A stretch of 12,963 bases of DNA from PALSA-1355 sp041499515 (GTDB lineage Bacteria > Planctomycetota > Planctomycetia > Pirellulales > PALSA-1355). Positions 5,288 to 12,189 of the stretch are shown piece after piece. Made by a program: the position numbers and the translations under genes. The notes under the pieces are model-generated. The model did not search any database. It saw only the letters and a list, made by a program, of their open reading frames with translations, and was not told the DNA's origin. Each line of letters begins with the position of its first letter. Within the stretch, counting starts at the first letter, position 1. The DNA lies in assembly GCA_041499515.1 (NCBI GenBank), contig JBGQKM010000175.1:1-12963 (forward strand), written 5' to 3'.

Positions 5288-5659
5288 TTGTCGCACATCG
5301 TCCAAATCCAAACGCAAATTCGTGATCCCGTGGCCGTCCAAGCCGCTTGCCGGCGATTGGGACTGCCACAACCCGTTCAACGGACTGTCAGGCTCTTCGG
5401 TAGCGAAGCGACCGGACTGGCAGTCCAACTCCCCGATTGGCGCTACCCGGTTGTTTGCGACATCGCAAACGGCCAGATCAATTTCGACAACTACGCCGGC
5501 GTATGGGGCGACCAAGCCATGCTCGACCAGTTCTTGCAAGCTTACGCCACGGAGAAAGCCAAAATCGAAGCCCACAAGCACGGGCACAGCGTAACGGAAC
5601 AGACGTTGGCCGACGGCTCGATCAAGCTGACGATCCAAGTCAGTGGGGGTGCCGCATGA
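5288..5659 (+). CDS. DUF1257/Ycf35-like protein, TTG start
   Basis: The product has 123 residues. TTG 5288 has AGGAGG (5274-5279) at 8 nt and opens with SHIVQIQTQIRDPVAVQAAC, the typical start of the DUF1257 family, which includes plastid and cyanobacterial Ycf35. Further family features are the segment YPVVCDIANGQINFDNYAG, a WGD, a helix LDQFLQAYATEKAKIEA, and an end of SIKLTIQV. The length is normal. The biochemical function of Ycf35 is unknown. Its stop overlaps the DUF2997 start (ATGA at 5656), the usual neighbour of this family, and a Ycf46-like ATPase follows. I infer that these three act together. I know the family from its N-terminal motif and neighbours and ran no search. Confidence 0.8.
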   Translation: MSHIVQIQTQIRDPVAVQAACRRLGLPQPVQRTVRLFGSEATGLAVQLPDWRYPVVCDIANGQINFDNYAGVWGDQAMLDQFLQAYATEKAKIEAHKHGHSVTEQTLADGSIKLTIQVSGGAA

Positions 5660-5850
5660 CCCAGATCATCGAAATTGTCATCTCGCCAGATGGCCAAACG
5701 AAGATCGAAACCAAAGGCTTTGCCGGCGCTTCGTGCCGCGATGCCAGCCGCTTTATCGAGCAGGCTCTTGGCCGGCAAGTCGGCGAGCAGCTCACGGCCG
5801 AGTTTCATCAGGCCCAGCCAACGCGGCAAATAGCTCAGGGGGAGGCCTGA
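5656..5850 (+). CDS. DUF2997 family protein
   Basis: The product has 64 residues, beginning MTQIIEIVISPDGQTKIETK, then GFAGASCRDASRFIEQALG. A two-strand opening (IIEIVISPDG, TKIET) followed by GxxGxxC and a helix with an A/SxFIExALG motif is characteristic of DUF2997. Its start overlaps the stop of the DUF1257 gene by 4 bases, with a G-rich Shine-Dalgarno (GTGGGGGTG) upstream, so the two are made together. The conserved Cys after the GFAG motif is present. The family's function is unknown. Confidence 0.8.
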   Translation: MTQIIEIVISPDGQTKIETKGFAGASCRDASRFIEQALGRQVGEQLTAEFHQAQPTRQIAQGEA

Positions 5851-5851
5851 C

Positions 5852-6076
5852 ATGACAACATTGCGCCGACGTGTCTTGCGACCCCCGCGGGCCGCTACCG
5901 CCATCGATCCGCGCAGGCAGCTTCTCGTCGAGAAAAGGCGCGCGCAACTGGACCGCGAACGCTCTTCGCTCGACCGCTGGATGTCTCGCTTGCGCCGAGC
6001 GTTTCACGCCTTGGAAAAACAACAATTTCACATCGCTCGCCTCGAAAGGCGGCTTGCCCAGCTTGAAGATCGCTGA
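5852..6076 (+). CDS. Small basic coiled-coil protein, 74 residues
   Basis: ATG 5852 comes one base after the previous stop, with GGGGGAGG 6 nt upstream. The N-terminal 20 residues are Arg/Pro-rich. From about residue 23 to the end the protein is one long charged helix (LLVEKRRAQLDRERSSLDRW and on to LERRLAQLEDR) with Leu at heptad positions. It is probably a structural or adaptor partner of the neighbouring DUF2997 and AAA+ proteins. I know no named family. Confidence 0.6.
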   Translation: MTTLRRRVLRPPRAATAIDPRRQLLVEKRRAQLDRERSSLDRWMSRLRRAFHALEKQQFHIARLERRLAQLEDR

Positions 6077-6179
6077 TCCCTTCTTCGTCCAAGCGGGCCA
6101 GTCTCAATCGCTTTTTACTTGCGCTGCTGACGGAGAAGTCTCGCTCGTCTCTCGACTTTGGTCCCAAGAATAATCCTCA

Positions 6180-6195
6180 GCGACCCCTTGGTCGC
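6180..6195 (+). other. Short hairpin before the AAA+ ATPase gene
   Basis: GCGACC, loop CCTT, GGTCGC: a 6-bp GC stem in the 150-base gap between the coiled-coil gene and the ATPase gene. No T-run follows at once, so it is not a typical terminator. It could stabilise or process the mRNA. Nothing else is seen in this gap. Confidence 0.35.
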
Positions 6196-6226
6196 CATCA
6201 CCTGTCTTTTCTAAAGGAGCTACCCT

Positions 6227-7711
6227 ATGTCGCTCGCGGAGCGATTTTCTGAATACGTGCGCGCGTGTTTCACCGGCATCTGGATCGAGTCCCACGAGCA
6301 CGACGATGCTCTGGCCGAATTGGCTGCCCTGTGCCGCCAGGAGAACTGGAGACTTGCAGTCTGGGACGTCGACCGCGGGCTGCAACTTGCGGGCCAAGAG
6401 GCTACGGACGCGGGTGGGAGCGACCCACTGGCGGCTATTCATTCGCTGGGCACGCTGGCGGCGCCAGATAGCTCGGCGCTACTGGTGCTGGTCAATTTCC
6501 ACCGGTTTCTCAACTCGGCCGAGACCGTCCAGGCACTGGCACGCCAGATCAGTTTTGGCAAACAGCAGCGGACCTTTGTCGTTGTCCTTTCGCCCCTGGT
6601 GCAGATCCCCGTCGAACTGGAAAAACTCTTCGTGGTGATCGAGCACGAACTGCCCAGCCGCGAACAACTGGAAGAAATCGCCCGCGGCATTGCGACCGAA
6701 GAGGGGGAGCTGCCCTCGGACACCGTCGGAGCGGTGCTCGATTCGGCCGCAGGCCTGACTCGCTACGAGGCCGAAGGCGCCTTTAGCCTGAGCCTGGTGC
6801 GTCACGGCCGCCTGCTGCCGCAAGCGATTTTTGAGCAAAAAAGCCAAACGCTCAAGAAAAGTGGCCTACTGTCGCTCTACCAGGGCCACGAGACGTTCGC
6901 CGATTTGGGTGGCCTGGACGCGCTCAAGTCTTTCTGCACGCGTGCCGTGCGGCGGCAGGCCAATCCCGATCCACTACGCCGTCCGCGGGGCGTACTGCTG
7001 CTTTCGCCGCCGGGCTGCGGCAAATCGCAATTTGCCAAAGCGCTAGGCAATGAAGTAGGTCGGCCGACCCTCACGCTCGACGTGGGCGCCTTGCTCGGTT
7101 CGCTGGTGGGCCAAAGTGAGCAAAACATCCGTCAGGCCCTGCGGATCGCCGATGCGATGGCCCCGGCGGTGCTCTATTGTGACGAACTGGAAAAAGCGCT
7201 CTCCGGCGTCAACGGCACGGGCGACTCAGGCGTCTCTGCACGCTTGTTCGGAACACTGCTCACCTGGCTCAACGACCACGAATCGGACGTGTTCTTTGTC
7301 GGGACTTGTAACGACATCAGCAGATTGCCGCCAGAGTTTGCACGGGCCGAACGGTTCGACGGTCTGTTTATGATTGACCTGCCGGGGTCGAAAGAGAAGC
7401 AGGCAATCTGGCGCATGTACCAGGAAAAATACGGCTTGGATGCCCAGCAAACCAAACCAGCCCACGATTTGTGGACTGGCGCTGAGATCAAATCGTGCTG
7501 CCGGCTGGCGGCCCTGCTCGACGTACCGCTGGTCGAGGCGGCAACGAACGTCGTTCCCGTGGCCAAAACCGCCAGCGAGGCCGTGGAGAAGCTGCGCTCG
7601 TGGGCCAGTGGTCGTTGCCTTTCGGCCGATCGACCCGGCATCTACACCAGCCCCAGCCAATCGACGATCAAGCCTGGCCGCAAGGTGAGCCGGGACCCGT
7701 CCAACAACTAA
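6227..7711 (+). CDS. AAA+ ATPase, Ycf46-like
   Basis: The product has 494 residues. ATG 6227 has AAAGGAG at 7 nt. The N-terminal half (about 1-210) looks like a degenerate P-loop domain: it has strands such as ALLVLVNFHRFL and TFVVVLSPLVQIP but no Walker A. The active AAA+ domain starts near 222 with FADLGGLDALK. Walker A is SPPGCGKS (260-267), Walker B LYCDE (316-320), sensor 1 GTCND (359-363), and Arg-finger candidates lie in FARAERFD (371-378). An inactive first half plus an FtsH/Cdc48-type AAA module matches Ycf46. The first Walker A residue is Ser instead of the usual Gly. ATP hydrolysis presumably remodels a protein or complex; the substrate is unknown. Ycf46 in cyanobacteria has been linked to inorganic carbon use, which has no obvious meaning here. 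It sits downstream of the DUF1257/DUF2997 pair. The C-terminal 45 residues are polar and probably disordered. Confidence 0.85.
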   Translation: MSLAERFSEYVRACFTGIWIESHEHDDALAELAALCRQENWRLAVWDVDRGLQLAGQEATDAGGSDPLAAIHSLGTLAAPDSSALLVLVNFHRFLNSAETVQALARQISFGKQQRTFVVVLSPLVQIPVELEKLFVVIEHELPSREQLEEIARGIATEEGELPSDTVGAVLDSAAGLTRYEAEGAFSLSLVRHGRLLPQAIFEQKSQTLKKSGLLSLYQGHETFADLGGLDALKSFCTRAVRRQANPDPLRRPRGVLLLSPPGCGKSQFAKALGNEVGRPTLTLDVGALLGSLVGQSEQNIRQALRIADAMAPAVLYCDELEKALSGVNGTGDSGVSARLFGTLLTWLNDHESDVFFVGTCNDISRLPPEFARAERFDGLFMIDLPGSKEKQAIWRMYQEKYGLDAQQTKPAHDLWTGAEIKSCCRLAALLDVPLVEAATNVVPVAKTASEAVEKLRSWASGRCLSADRPGIYTSPSQSTIKPGRKVSRDPSNN

Positions 7712-7799
7712 ACCATGCCCCGCTGGCACGCAGTCGGACGCGGAACATCCCGATCGATTTGCTTGGTTCCAGCTTACTGGCAGAAAGGAGGATCCCCAA

Positions 7800-8339
7800 T
7801 TGGCCGAATATTACCTGGAGTTTTCGCAGGTGCTTCCGCACTTGACCGATGAAGAGTTTGACTGGCTCACCCAACAGCTAGAAGTCGTTCATGTGATTGA
7901 CGGCCGTGAGGTCGCGGCGGACAGTATGCCCGCCGGTCTTGATCCCGAGCAAGCTGAGTGGTCAGGCTACCGCTTCTATCGGGACTACGAGGACGATTTG
8001 CCCGACACTGAAGATGCAGGTTTCTGTTTCGAGTTGATTGAAGGAGAAGATTCGGACTTTGGCCGGCATCTGTGGGTCTACGCCGAGGACCATGGCGATC
8101 TTGGACCACTGGCCCATCTCGTTCAGAAGTTCCTGCGCCGCTTTCGCCCCGACACGTCCTGGTCGGTGGCTTATGCCTCGACCTGCTCGAAGCCACGTGT
8201 GGATTCGTTCGGCGGCGGGGCCGTGTTTGTGACGGCTGACGAGATCAAGTTCGATAGCTCGTGGGACTTCATCGAGCGCGAGGCGGCCGCATTTGTCGCC
8301 CGCCGCGCGTGCGCGCTCCCCTCGAACCAATCGTCTTGA
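7800..8339 (+). CDS. Acidic hypothetical protein, 179 residues, TTG start
   Basis: TTG 7800 is preceded by AAAGGAGGA (7784-7792), which decides the start. The protein opens EYYLEFSQVLPHLTDEEFDW and is strongly acidic in its first two thirds (YRDYEDDLPDTEDAG, ELIEGEDSDFG). It later has a Cys-Pro segment, then FGGGAVFVTADEI and a Trp-containing helix near the end. The alternating strand/helix pattern suggests a compact alpha/beta fold, and the acidity suggests contact with basic proteins or DNA mimicry, but neither can be shown. I recognise no named family. It lies 88 bases after the ATPase gene on the same strand. The 130 bases after it hold nothing recognisable. Confidence 0.6.
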   Translation: MAEYYLEFSQVLPHLTDEEFDWLTQQLEVVHVIDGREVAADSMPAGLDPEQAEWSGYRFYRDYEDDLPDTEDAGFCFELIEGEDSDFGRHLWVYAEDHGDLGPLAHLVQKFLRRFRPDTSWSVAYASTCSKPRVDSFGGGAVFVTADEIKFDSSWDFIEREAAAFVARRACALPSNQSS

Positions 8340-8467
8340 TTGTCTCTCGCACGCTGGAGCCCGCTAGGCAGCAGCGATTGTCACGATGCTTCGCCGCCAA
8401 GGTGGCACGTGGTGTGCATCACGACCCTTCCAACAATTGAGACAACCAAAACCAAGGAGGTTCCTTG

Positions 8468-9184
8468 ATGGGACTTACGCTTCATTATTCTCTGCGCTTG
8501 AACACCACCTCGATCCGAAAGGCTCGCGATGCAGTGACTAAACTCTATTCCAGAGCACTCGACCTACCCTTTGACAAGGTGGCACCGATCATCGAGTGCG
8601 ATGGCGACGACTGCGACTTTAACAAAACGGATCGAGAGTCGCCTCATCGCTGGCTCCTGGTTCAAGCTTGCCAGTACGTCGACTTGGGCAGCACCAGTTT
8701 CAGTGTACCGCCGACACACGTGATCGCATTCTCGACCACGCCAGGCGCGGGGAGCGAACAAGCCAATTTTGGCCTCTGCCACTATCCGGTCACGATTGAA
8801 GTTCGTGATCCGTTGCGAGGCCACGGGGTCCGGCGCGTTCGCAGCAAGCTCAGCGGCTGGCATTGGAGCAGTTTTTGCAAAACCCAGTACGCCAGCAATC
8901 CTGAGTGCGGCGGGCTGAAGAACTTCCTCCGCTGTCATGTCACCTTGGTCACACTGCTCGACCATGCCAAGCTGCTCGGCCTTCTCGGCGAAGTCAATGA
9001 TGAGGGAGACTACTGGCAAAAGCGCGACGTGGCGGAGCTGGCTCGTGAAGTTGGCCGATGGAATGTGTTGATTGCCGGTTTTGCCGGGCGGCTCAAGGAT
9101 CAACTGGGCGAGCATGTGCTGGCCGAGATTGCCAAGTATCCCACCTTTGAGCACCTCGAAGCGGCCGGGCGCGCTGGAAAATAA
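8468..9184 (+). CDS. Hypothetical protein, 238 residues, cysteine/histidine-rich
   Basis: ATG 8468 is 7 nt from AAGGAGG (8454-8460). The TTG three bases before the ATG is only 4 nt from it, so ATG is chosen. The protein starts MGLTLHYSLRLN, has IIECDGDDCDF near residue 40-50, a beta-rich middle (FSVPPTHVIAFSTTPGAGSE), and then WHWSSFCKTQYASNPECGG around 140, followed by helices. Cys residues recur at IIEC, DDC, LCHY, SFC, PEC and RCH, which could bind metal, but no standard zinc-finger spacing is seen. The family is unknown to me. It is complete, with an intact frame. It is followed by about 125 bases with nothing recognisable before the ligase gene. Confidence 0.6.
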   Translation: MGLTLHYSLRLNTTSIRKARDAVTKLYSRALDLPFDKVAPIIECDGDDCDFNKTDRESPHRWLLVQACQYVDLGSTSFSVPPTHVIAFSTTPGAGSEQANFGLCHYPVTIEVRDPLRGHGVRRVRSKLSGWHWSSFCKTQYASNPECGGLKNFLRCHVTLVTLLDHAKLLGLLGEVNDEGDYWQKRDVAELAREVGRWNVLIAGFAGRLKDQLGEHVLAEIAKYPTFEHLEAAGRAGK

Positions 9185-9310
9185 GTCTGTACGCCCGTTA
9201 GACGCAATCCATCCTGCTCGATGAACCCATCTTCAAACGCGGCGGTTGTTCGTCGACGTCCATCGCCTCTATTGCTGTCCACCCGCTTTTCTCATTGGAG
9301 AGGAACCCGT

Positions 9311-10327
9311 ATGCCGGATTTACAAGACGGCCAGTCGGTCGAGATCAAAGGCTCGGCCCGATTGCCATACATTCTGAAAAACGTCGGCGGCGTCTATTCG
9401 TGTTCCTGCCCCGCCTGGCGGAACCAGTCGCTCTCCATCGAACGCCGGACTTGCAAGCACCTGCGGCAGTTTCGCGGCGCGCAAGCCGAACAAGGACGAG
9501 TCGGCAGCGCGCCAGTCGCCGCCAAGCCTTCAAGAGCACCCGCCAAGGCTCCAAAATTACTGCTGGCCGAAACCTGGGACGCCACGGCCGACGTTGCCGG
9601 CTGGTGGCTCAGTGAAAAACTTGACGGAGTGCGTGCGTTCTGGGACGGCCGACAGTTTTTGTCTCGGCAAGGCAACGTTTTCCATGCTCCGGCCTGGTTC
9701 ACCGCGTCGCTGCCGAAGGCATCGCTCGACGGTGAACTATGGTTGGGCCGCAAGGCGTTTCAGCGCACCGTCAGCATCGTCCGCCGCCACGACGGACCAG
9801 ACACTTGGCGCGAAATTCGCTTCCTGGTGTTCGATGCTCCGGCAATCGCCGAGCCGTTCGAGAAGCGACTTGCTTACCTTTCCGGTTGCTTTGCCGAGCA
9901 CCGTCCCGAGTACGCGGAACTTCTCGCGCACGAGCGCTGCCGCGGGGCGGAGCATCTCAACGCGGAACTGGAGCGCGTCAGCGCTCGGGGGGGCGAGGGA
10001 TTGATGCTGCGACAGCCAAGTTCGCGATATGAGGCGGCCCGCTCCGCGACGCTGCTCAAGGTAAAACGCTTCCATGATGCGGAAGCTCGTGTGGTCGCCC
10101 ACTTGCCAGGAACCGGTCGGCACCGTGGCCGGCTGGGGGCCGTGCTCGTGGAACTGGCGAACGGCATGACGTTTTCGGTAGGCACCGGCTTTACCGATGC
10201 CCAGCGCGAACGTCCGCCGGCGATCGGCAGCGTGATCACGTTCCGCTACCAAGAACTGACTGACCGGGGTGTACCACGCTTTCCGTCGTTTGTGCGCACC
10301 AGGGCTGATGTGGCGGCGGCGTCCTAG
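9311..10327 (+). CDS. SWIM zinc finger/ATP-dependent DNA ligase fusion
   Basis: The product has 338 residues. ATG 9311 has GGAGAGGAA just upstream; an in-frame ATG at 9221 has no ribosome site. The N-terminal SWIM zinc finger has Cys31-x-Cys33 and Cys48-x-His50 (YSCSCPAW, RTCKHLRQF), a DNA- or protein-binding module. After an Ala/Pro/Lys linker comes the nucleotidyltransferase domain: motif I SEKLDGVR with Lys103, the residue adenylated by ATP; LDGELW (139-144); LVFDAP (172-177); GGEGLMLR (227-234); and LLKVKRF (248-254), motif V. An OB-fold follows (about 255-335). All core ligase motifs are present, so it should seal nicks in duplex DNA. It is compact, like other accessory bacterial ATP-dependent ligases, and distinct from the essential NAD-dependent LigA. 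A WGR gene follows 60 bases later, suggesting a shared repair role. Confidence 0.85.
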   Translation: MPDLQDGQSVEIKGSARLPYILKNVGGVYSCSCPAWRNQSLSIERRTCKHLRQFRGAQAEQGRVGSAPVAAKPSRAPAKAPKLLLAETWDATADVAGWWLSEKLDGVRAFWDGRQFLSRQGNVFHAPAWFTASLPKASLDGELWLGRKAFQRTVSIVRRHDGPDTWREIRFLVFDAPAIAEPFEKRLAYLSGCFAEHRPEYAELLAHERCRGAEHLNAELERVSARGGEGLMLRQPSSRYEAARSATLLKVKRFHDAEARVVAHLPGTGRHRGRLGAVLVELANGMTFSVGTGFTDAQRERPPAIGSVITFRYQELTDRGVPRFPSFVRTRADVAAAS

Positions 10328-10387
10328 GCAGTCAACAACTCTTCAATCCACGTTTGACTCCCACCTTTTTGCAAGGAGATATTTCAA

Positions 10388-10603
10388 ATGACCCGTCGTT
10401 TTGAATTCATAGGCGGCCTCTCCGCCAAGTTTTGGGAAGTCACGCTTGCCGGCACGTTCGTTACGGTGCGATACGGTCGCATCGGGACCGAGGGCCAGAT
10501 GCAAGACAAGACGTTCCCGACCGGCGAGGATGCTGCCAAGCACGCCGAAAAACTGGTTTCCCAGAAGACCCGTAAAGGCTACTGCGAGTGCGCCATCCGC
10601 TGA
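10388..10603 (+). CDS. Stand-alone WGR domain protein
   Basis: The product has 71 residues. ATG 10388 has AAGGAGATAT at 9 nt. The whole protein is one WGR domain: FWEVTLAGTFVTVRYGRIGT followed by EGQMQDKTF, a helix with HAEKLVSQK, and KGYCECAIR. The motif appears as YGR rather than WGR. WGR domains in poly(ADP-ribose) polymerases and bacterial MolR-type proteins bind DNA ends or nicks. The gene follows the SWIM-ligase gene directly, so a nick-sensing partner for the ligase is a reasonable inference. A little Cys-x-Glu-Cys occurs at the end, without clear meaning. Confidence 0.85.
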   Translation: MTRRFEFIGGLSAKFWEVTLAGTFVTVRYGRIGTEGQMQDKTFPTGEDAAKHAEKLVSQKTRKGYCECAIR

Positions 10604-10706
10604 GCGGCCGCGTGTTTGGCCCCCTGGTCGGTGTAAGAACGCCGATAAGCCGGCACCTGATCCGATTTGTTTTTCCACACCTCGTTAGCTACTGGAGACA
10701 ATATAA

Positions 10707-11660
10707 ATGAGTACATTGTTGGATGAGCCCGCTACGAATCAGTCTACTGCTCCTGCTGACCGCCTGCGTGCCACGATGGCCGCCGTGCGCGTAAGCTTCA
10801 CTTGGTTTGGAGTCCGAAAAAGCCTTTCACCGCAACAGAAGGCCGAGGCAGCCGACACGTTCGGCGCCGAAGGCAATTACTTATCAGCCGGCAAGAAGCT
10901 CTTCGATACCAGCCACCCGGCCTTCCGTGCCGTCACGGCCGTGCGCAATCGAGCTACATCTCTGTGGCGCGGCCTGAGCCTGCCCTACCCGGAGCCGGGC
11001 ATCCGACTTATTCGGCAGGATGATATTTCGACGTTCGACGTTCAGCTGACCAGTCTGCGGGCCGAGCTGGAAGAGGCCGTCGGACAGCTTGACGACCATT
11101 TAGCCGAGCTCAAAGCTGCTGCTCGCGAGCGGCTGGGCCGGCTGTTCAATCCGGCGGATTACCCGGCAACTCTCCGGGGACTCTTTGAGATCAGTTGGGA
11201 CTACCCATCGGTCGAACCGCCCGATTACCTGCGTCAGCTCAGCCCGGCCTTGTACGAGCAGGAAAAAGCCCGTGTGGCGGCCCGCTTTGACGAGGCGGTC
11301 CGGCTGGCAGAAGAAGCGTTTACCAGCGAGCTGGCCAAGCTGGTCTCGCATCTGGCTGAGCGGATTTCCGGCCAAGAAGATGGCAAATCCAAAATCTTTC
11401 GCGACTCGGCCATCGCCAACCTGACCGAGTTCTTCCAGCGCTTTGGGCAGCTCAATGTGCGATCCAATGAGCAACTCGACAATCTGGTCGACCAGGCCCA
11501 ACGGATCGTGCGTGGCGTTGAACCGCAAGAACTGCGCGACAGCGCGAGTTTGCGGCAACACGTAGCCACTCAACTGGCTGGCGTACAGTCCGTCCTCGAC
11601 GGATTGCTCGTCGATCGTCCGCGCCGCAACATCTTGCGCCGCCGGCAAGAGGTGGCATGA
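10707..11660 (+). CDS. Helical hypothetical protein, 317 residues
   Basis: ATG 10707 has GGAG (10694-10697) 9 nt upstream. After a 20-residue disordered start, a conserved-looking block reads VRVSFTWFGVRKSLSPQQKA, then FGAEGNYLSAGKKLFD, AVTAVRNRATSLWRGLSLPY and GIRLIRQDD. The rest is almost entirely helical with coiled-coil character (about 110-140 and 185-300), ending in RPRRNILRRRQ. The style (a short beta/Trp block followed by long helices) recalls uncharacterised phage and plasmid proteins, but I cannot assign a family and do not name one. Its stop overlaps the next start (ATGA at 11657), so the two are coupled. Basic ends and long helices would suit an oligomeric DNA-associated scaffold; that is inference. 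Confidence 0.65.
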   Translation: MSTLLDEPATNQSTAPADRLRATMAAVRVSFTWFGVRKSLSPQQKAEAADTFGAEGNYLSAGKKLFDTSHPAFRAVTAVRNRATSLWRGLSLPYPEPGIRLIRQDDISTFDVQLTSLRAELEEAVGQLDDHLAELKAAARERLGRLFNPADYPATLRGLFEISWDYPSVEPPDYLRQLSPALYEQEKARVAARFDEAVRLAEEAFTSELAKLVSHLAERISGQEDGKSKIFRDSAIANLTEFFQRFGQLNVRSNEQLDNLVDQAQRIVRGVEPQELRDSASLRQHVATQLAGVQSVLDGLLVDRPRRNILRRRQEVA

Positions 11661-11905
11661 TGGAGCTGGTCATTGATAAATCTGGCCACGTCCGCTTTGT
11701 CTACGACGAGACTGTCGATCTCTCGGCCTTGGGCCGGCTTTCCATCACCCGGGCCAGTTACGTCGAGCCCGACCAATTCGGAAGCTGGTACGCCGACTTG
11801 GCGCCCCTGAATGGTCCGCGCCTGGGACCCTTTTCGTGCCGCAGTCAGGCGCTGGCCTGTGAACAAGCGTGGCTAACGCACAACTGGCTTGTCGACCGGA
11901 CCTGA
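11657..11905 (+). CDS. Hypothetical protein, 81-82 residues, coupled to the preceding gene
   Basis: The ATG at 11657 overlaps the preceding TGA; a second ATG lies at 11660, and either can be the start (GAGGTGG lies just upstream). The product begins MELVIDKSGHVRFVYDETVD, then LSALGRLSITRASYVEP, a Trp-Tyr strand (GSWYADLAPLNGPRLGPF) and a C-terminal helix (ALACEQAWLTHNWL). The strand pattern and final helix suggest a small alpha/beta domain. I recall similar short proteins in planctomycete accessory regions but know no function. Translational coupling points to a complex with the 317-residue protein. Confidence 0.65.
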   Translation: MMELVIDKSGHVRFVYDETVDLSALGRLSITRASYVEPDQFGSWYADLAPLNGPRLGPFSCRSQALACEQAWLTHNWLVDRT

Positions 11906-11986
11906 CATCCGTTCGTTCGCCTGTGCGCTGCACCACCGCGATAGCCGCCGGCTCTTCTCTCTCCCGAATCCCTGAGGATCTACCCG

Positions 11987-12187
11987 ATGGCATCAGGACC
12001 ATTGCCGAATCATGGCCGTTTCTATCTCTTGACATTCGTGGCTTCGTTGATGGCCACGACGTATTGTGGTCCGTCGGCCTTGGCCGCTTGGCTGCTGGCG
12101 GTCGTCTGGCTGGCGGGCCTGACCCGCTTAAGCCACAGCGGCCAACCCAAGAAGCAAAGACCAACCTGTAACTCCCGAGGAGATTGA
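11987..12187 (+). CDS. Small membrane protein, 66 residues, two probable helices
   Basis: ATG 11987 has GAGG (11974-11977) 9 nt upstream. The middle is hydrophobic: FYLLTFVASLMATTYCG (about 12-28) and ALAAWLLAVVWLAGL (about 31-45), separated by a Gly-Pro turn, so probably a helical hairpin in the membrane. The last 20 residues are polar and basic. A longer overlapping frame (11869-12171) gives Arg/Ser-rich nonsense and is not chosen. The stop at 12185-12187 lies just before the GTG of the clamp-like gene and inside its leader. The family is unknown. Confidence 0.5.
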   Translation: MASGPLPNHGRFYLLTFVASLMATTYCGPSALAAWLLAVVWLAGLTRLSHSGQPKKQRPTCNSRGD

Positions 12188-12189
12188 TT

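Noticed and set aside
6077..6226. Extra small gene in the gap before the AAA+ gene
   Set aside because: The only plus frame crossing it (5871-6173) is out of frame with the coiled-coil gene and has no ribosome site of its own.
9737..10252. Minus-strand 171-residue frame inside the ligase gene
   Set aside because: The plus frame holds all the ligase motifs in order; the minus frame is a shadow.
11869..12171. Plus-strand 100-residue frame overlapping the small membrane protein
   Set aside because: Composition is Arg/Ser/Pro nonsense, it overlaps the end of the preceding gene, and it lacks a convincing ribosome site. The 11987 frame has coherent membrane helices.
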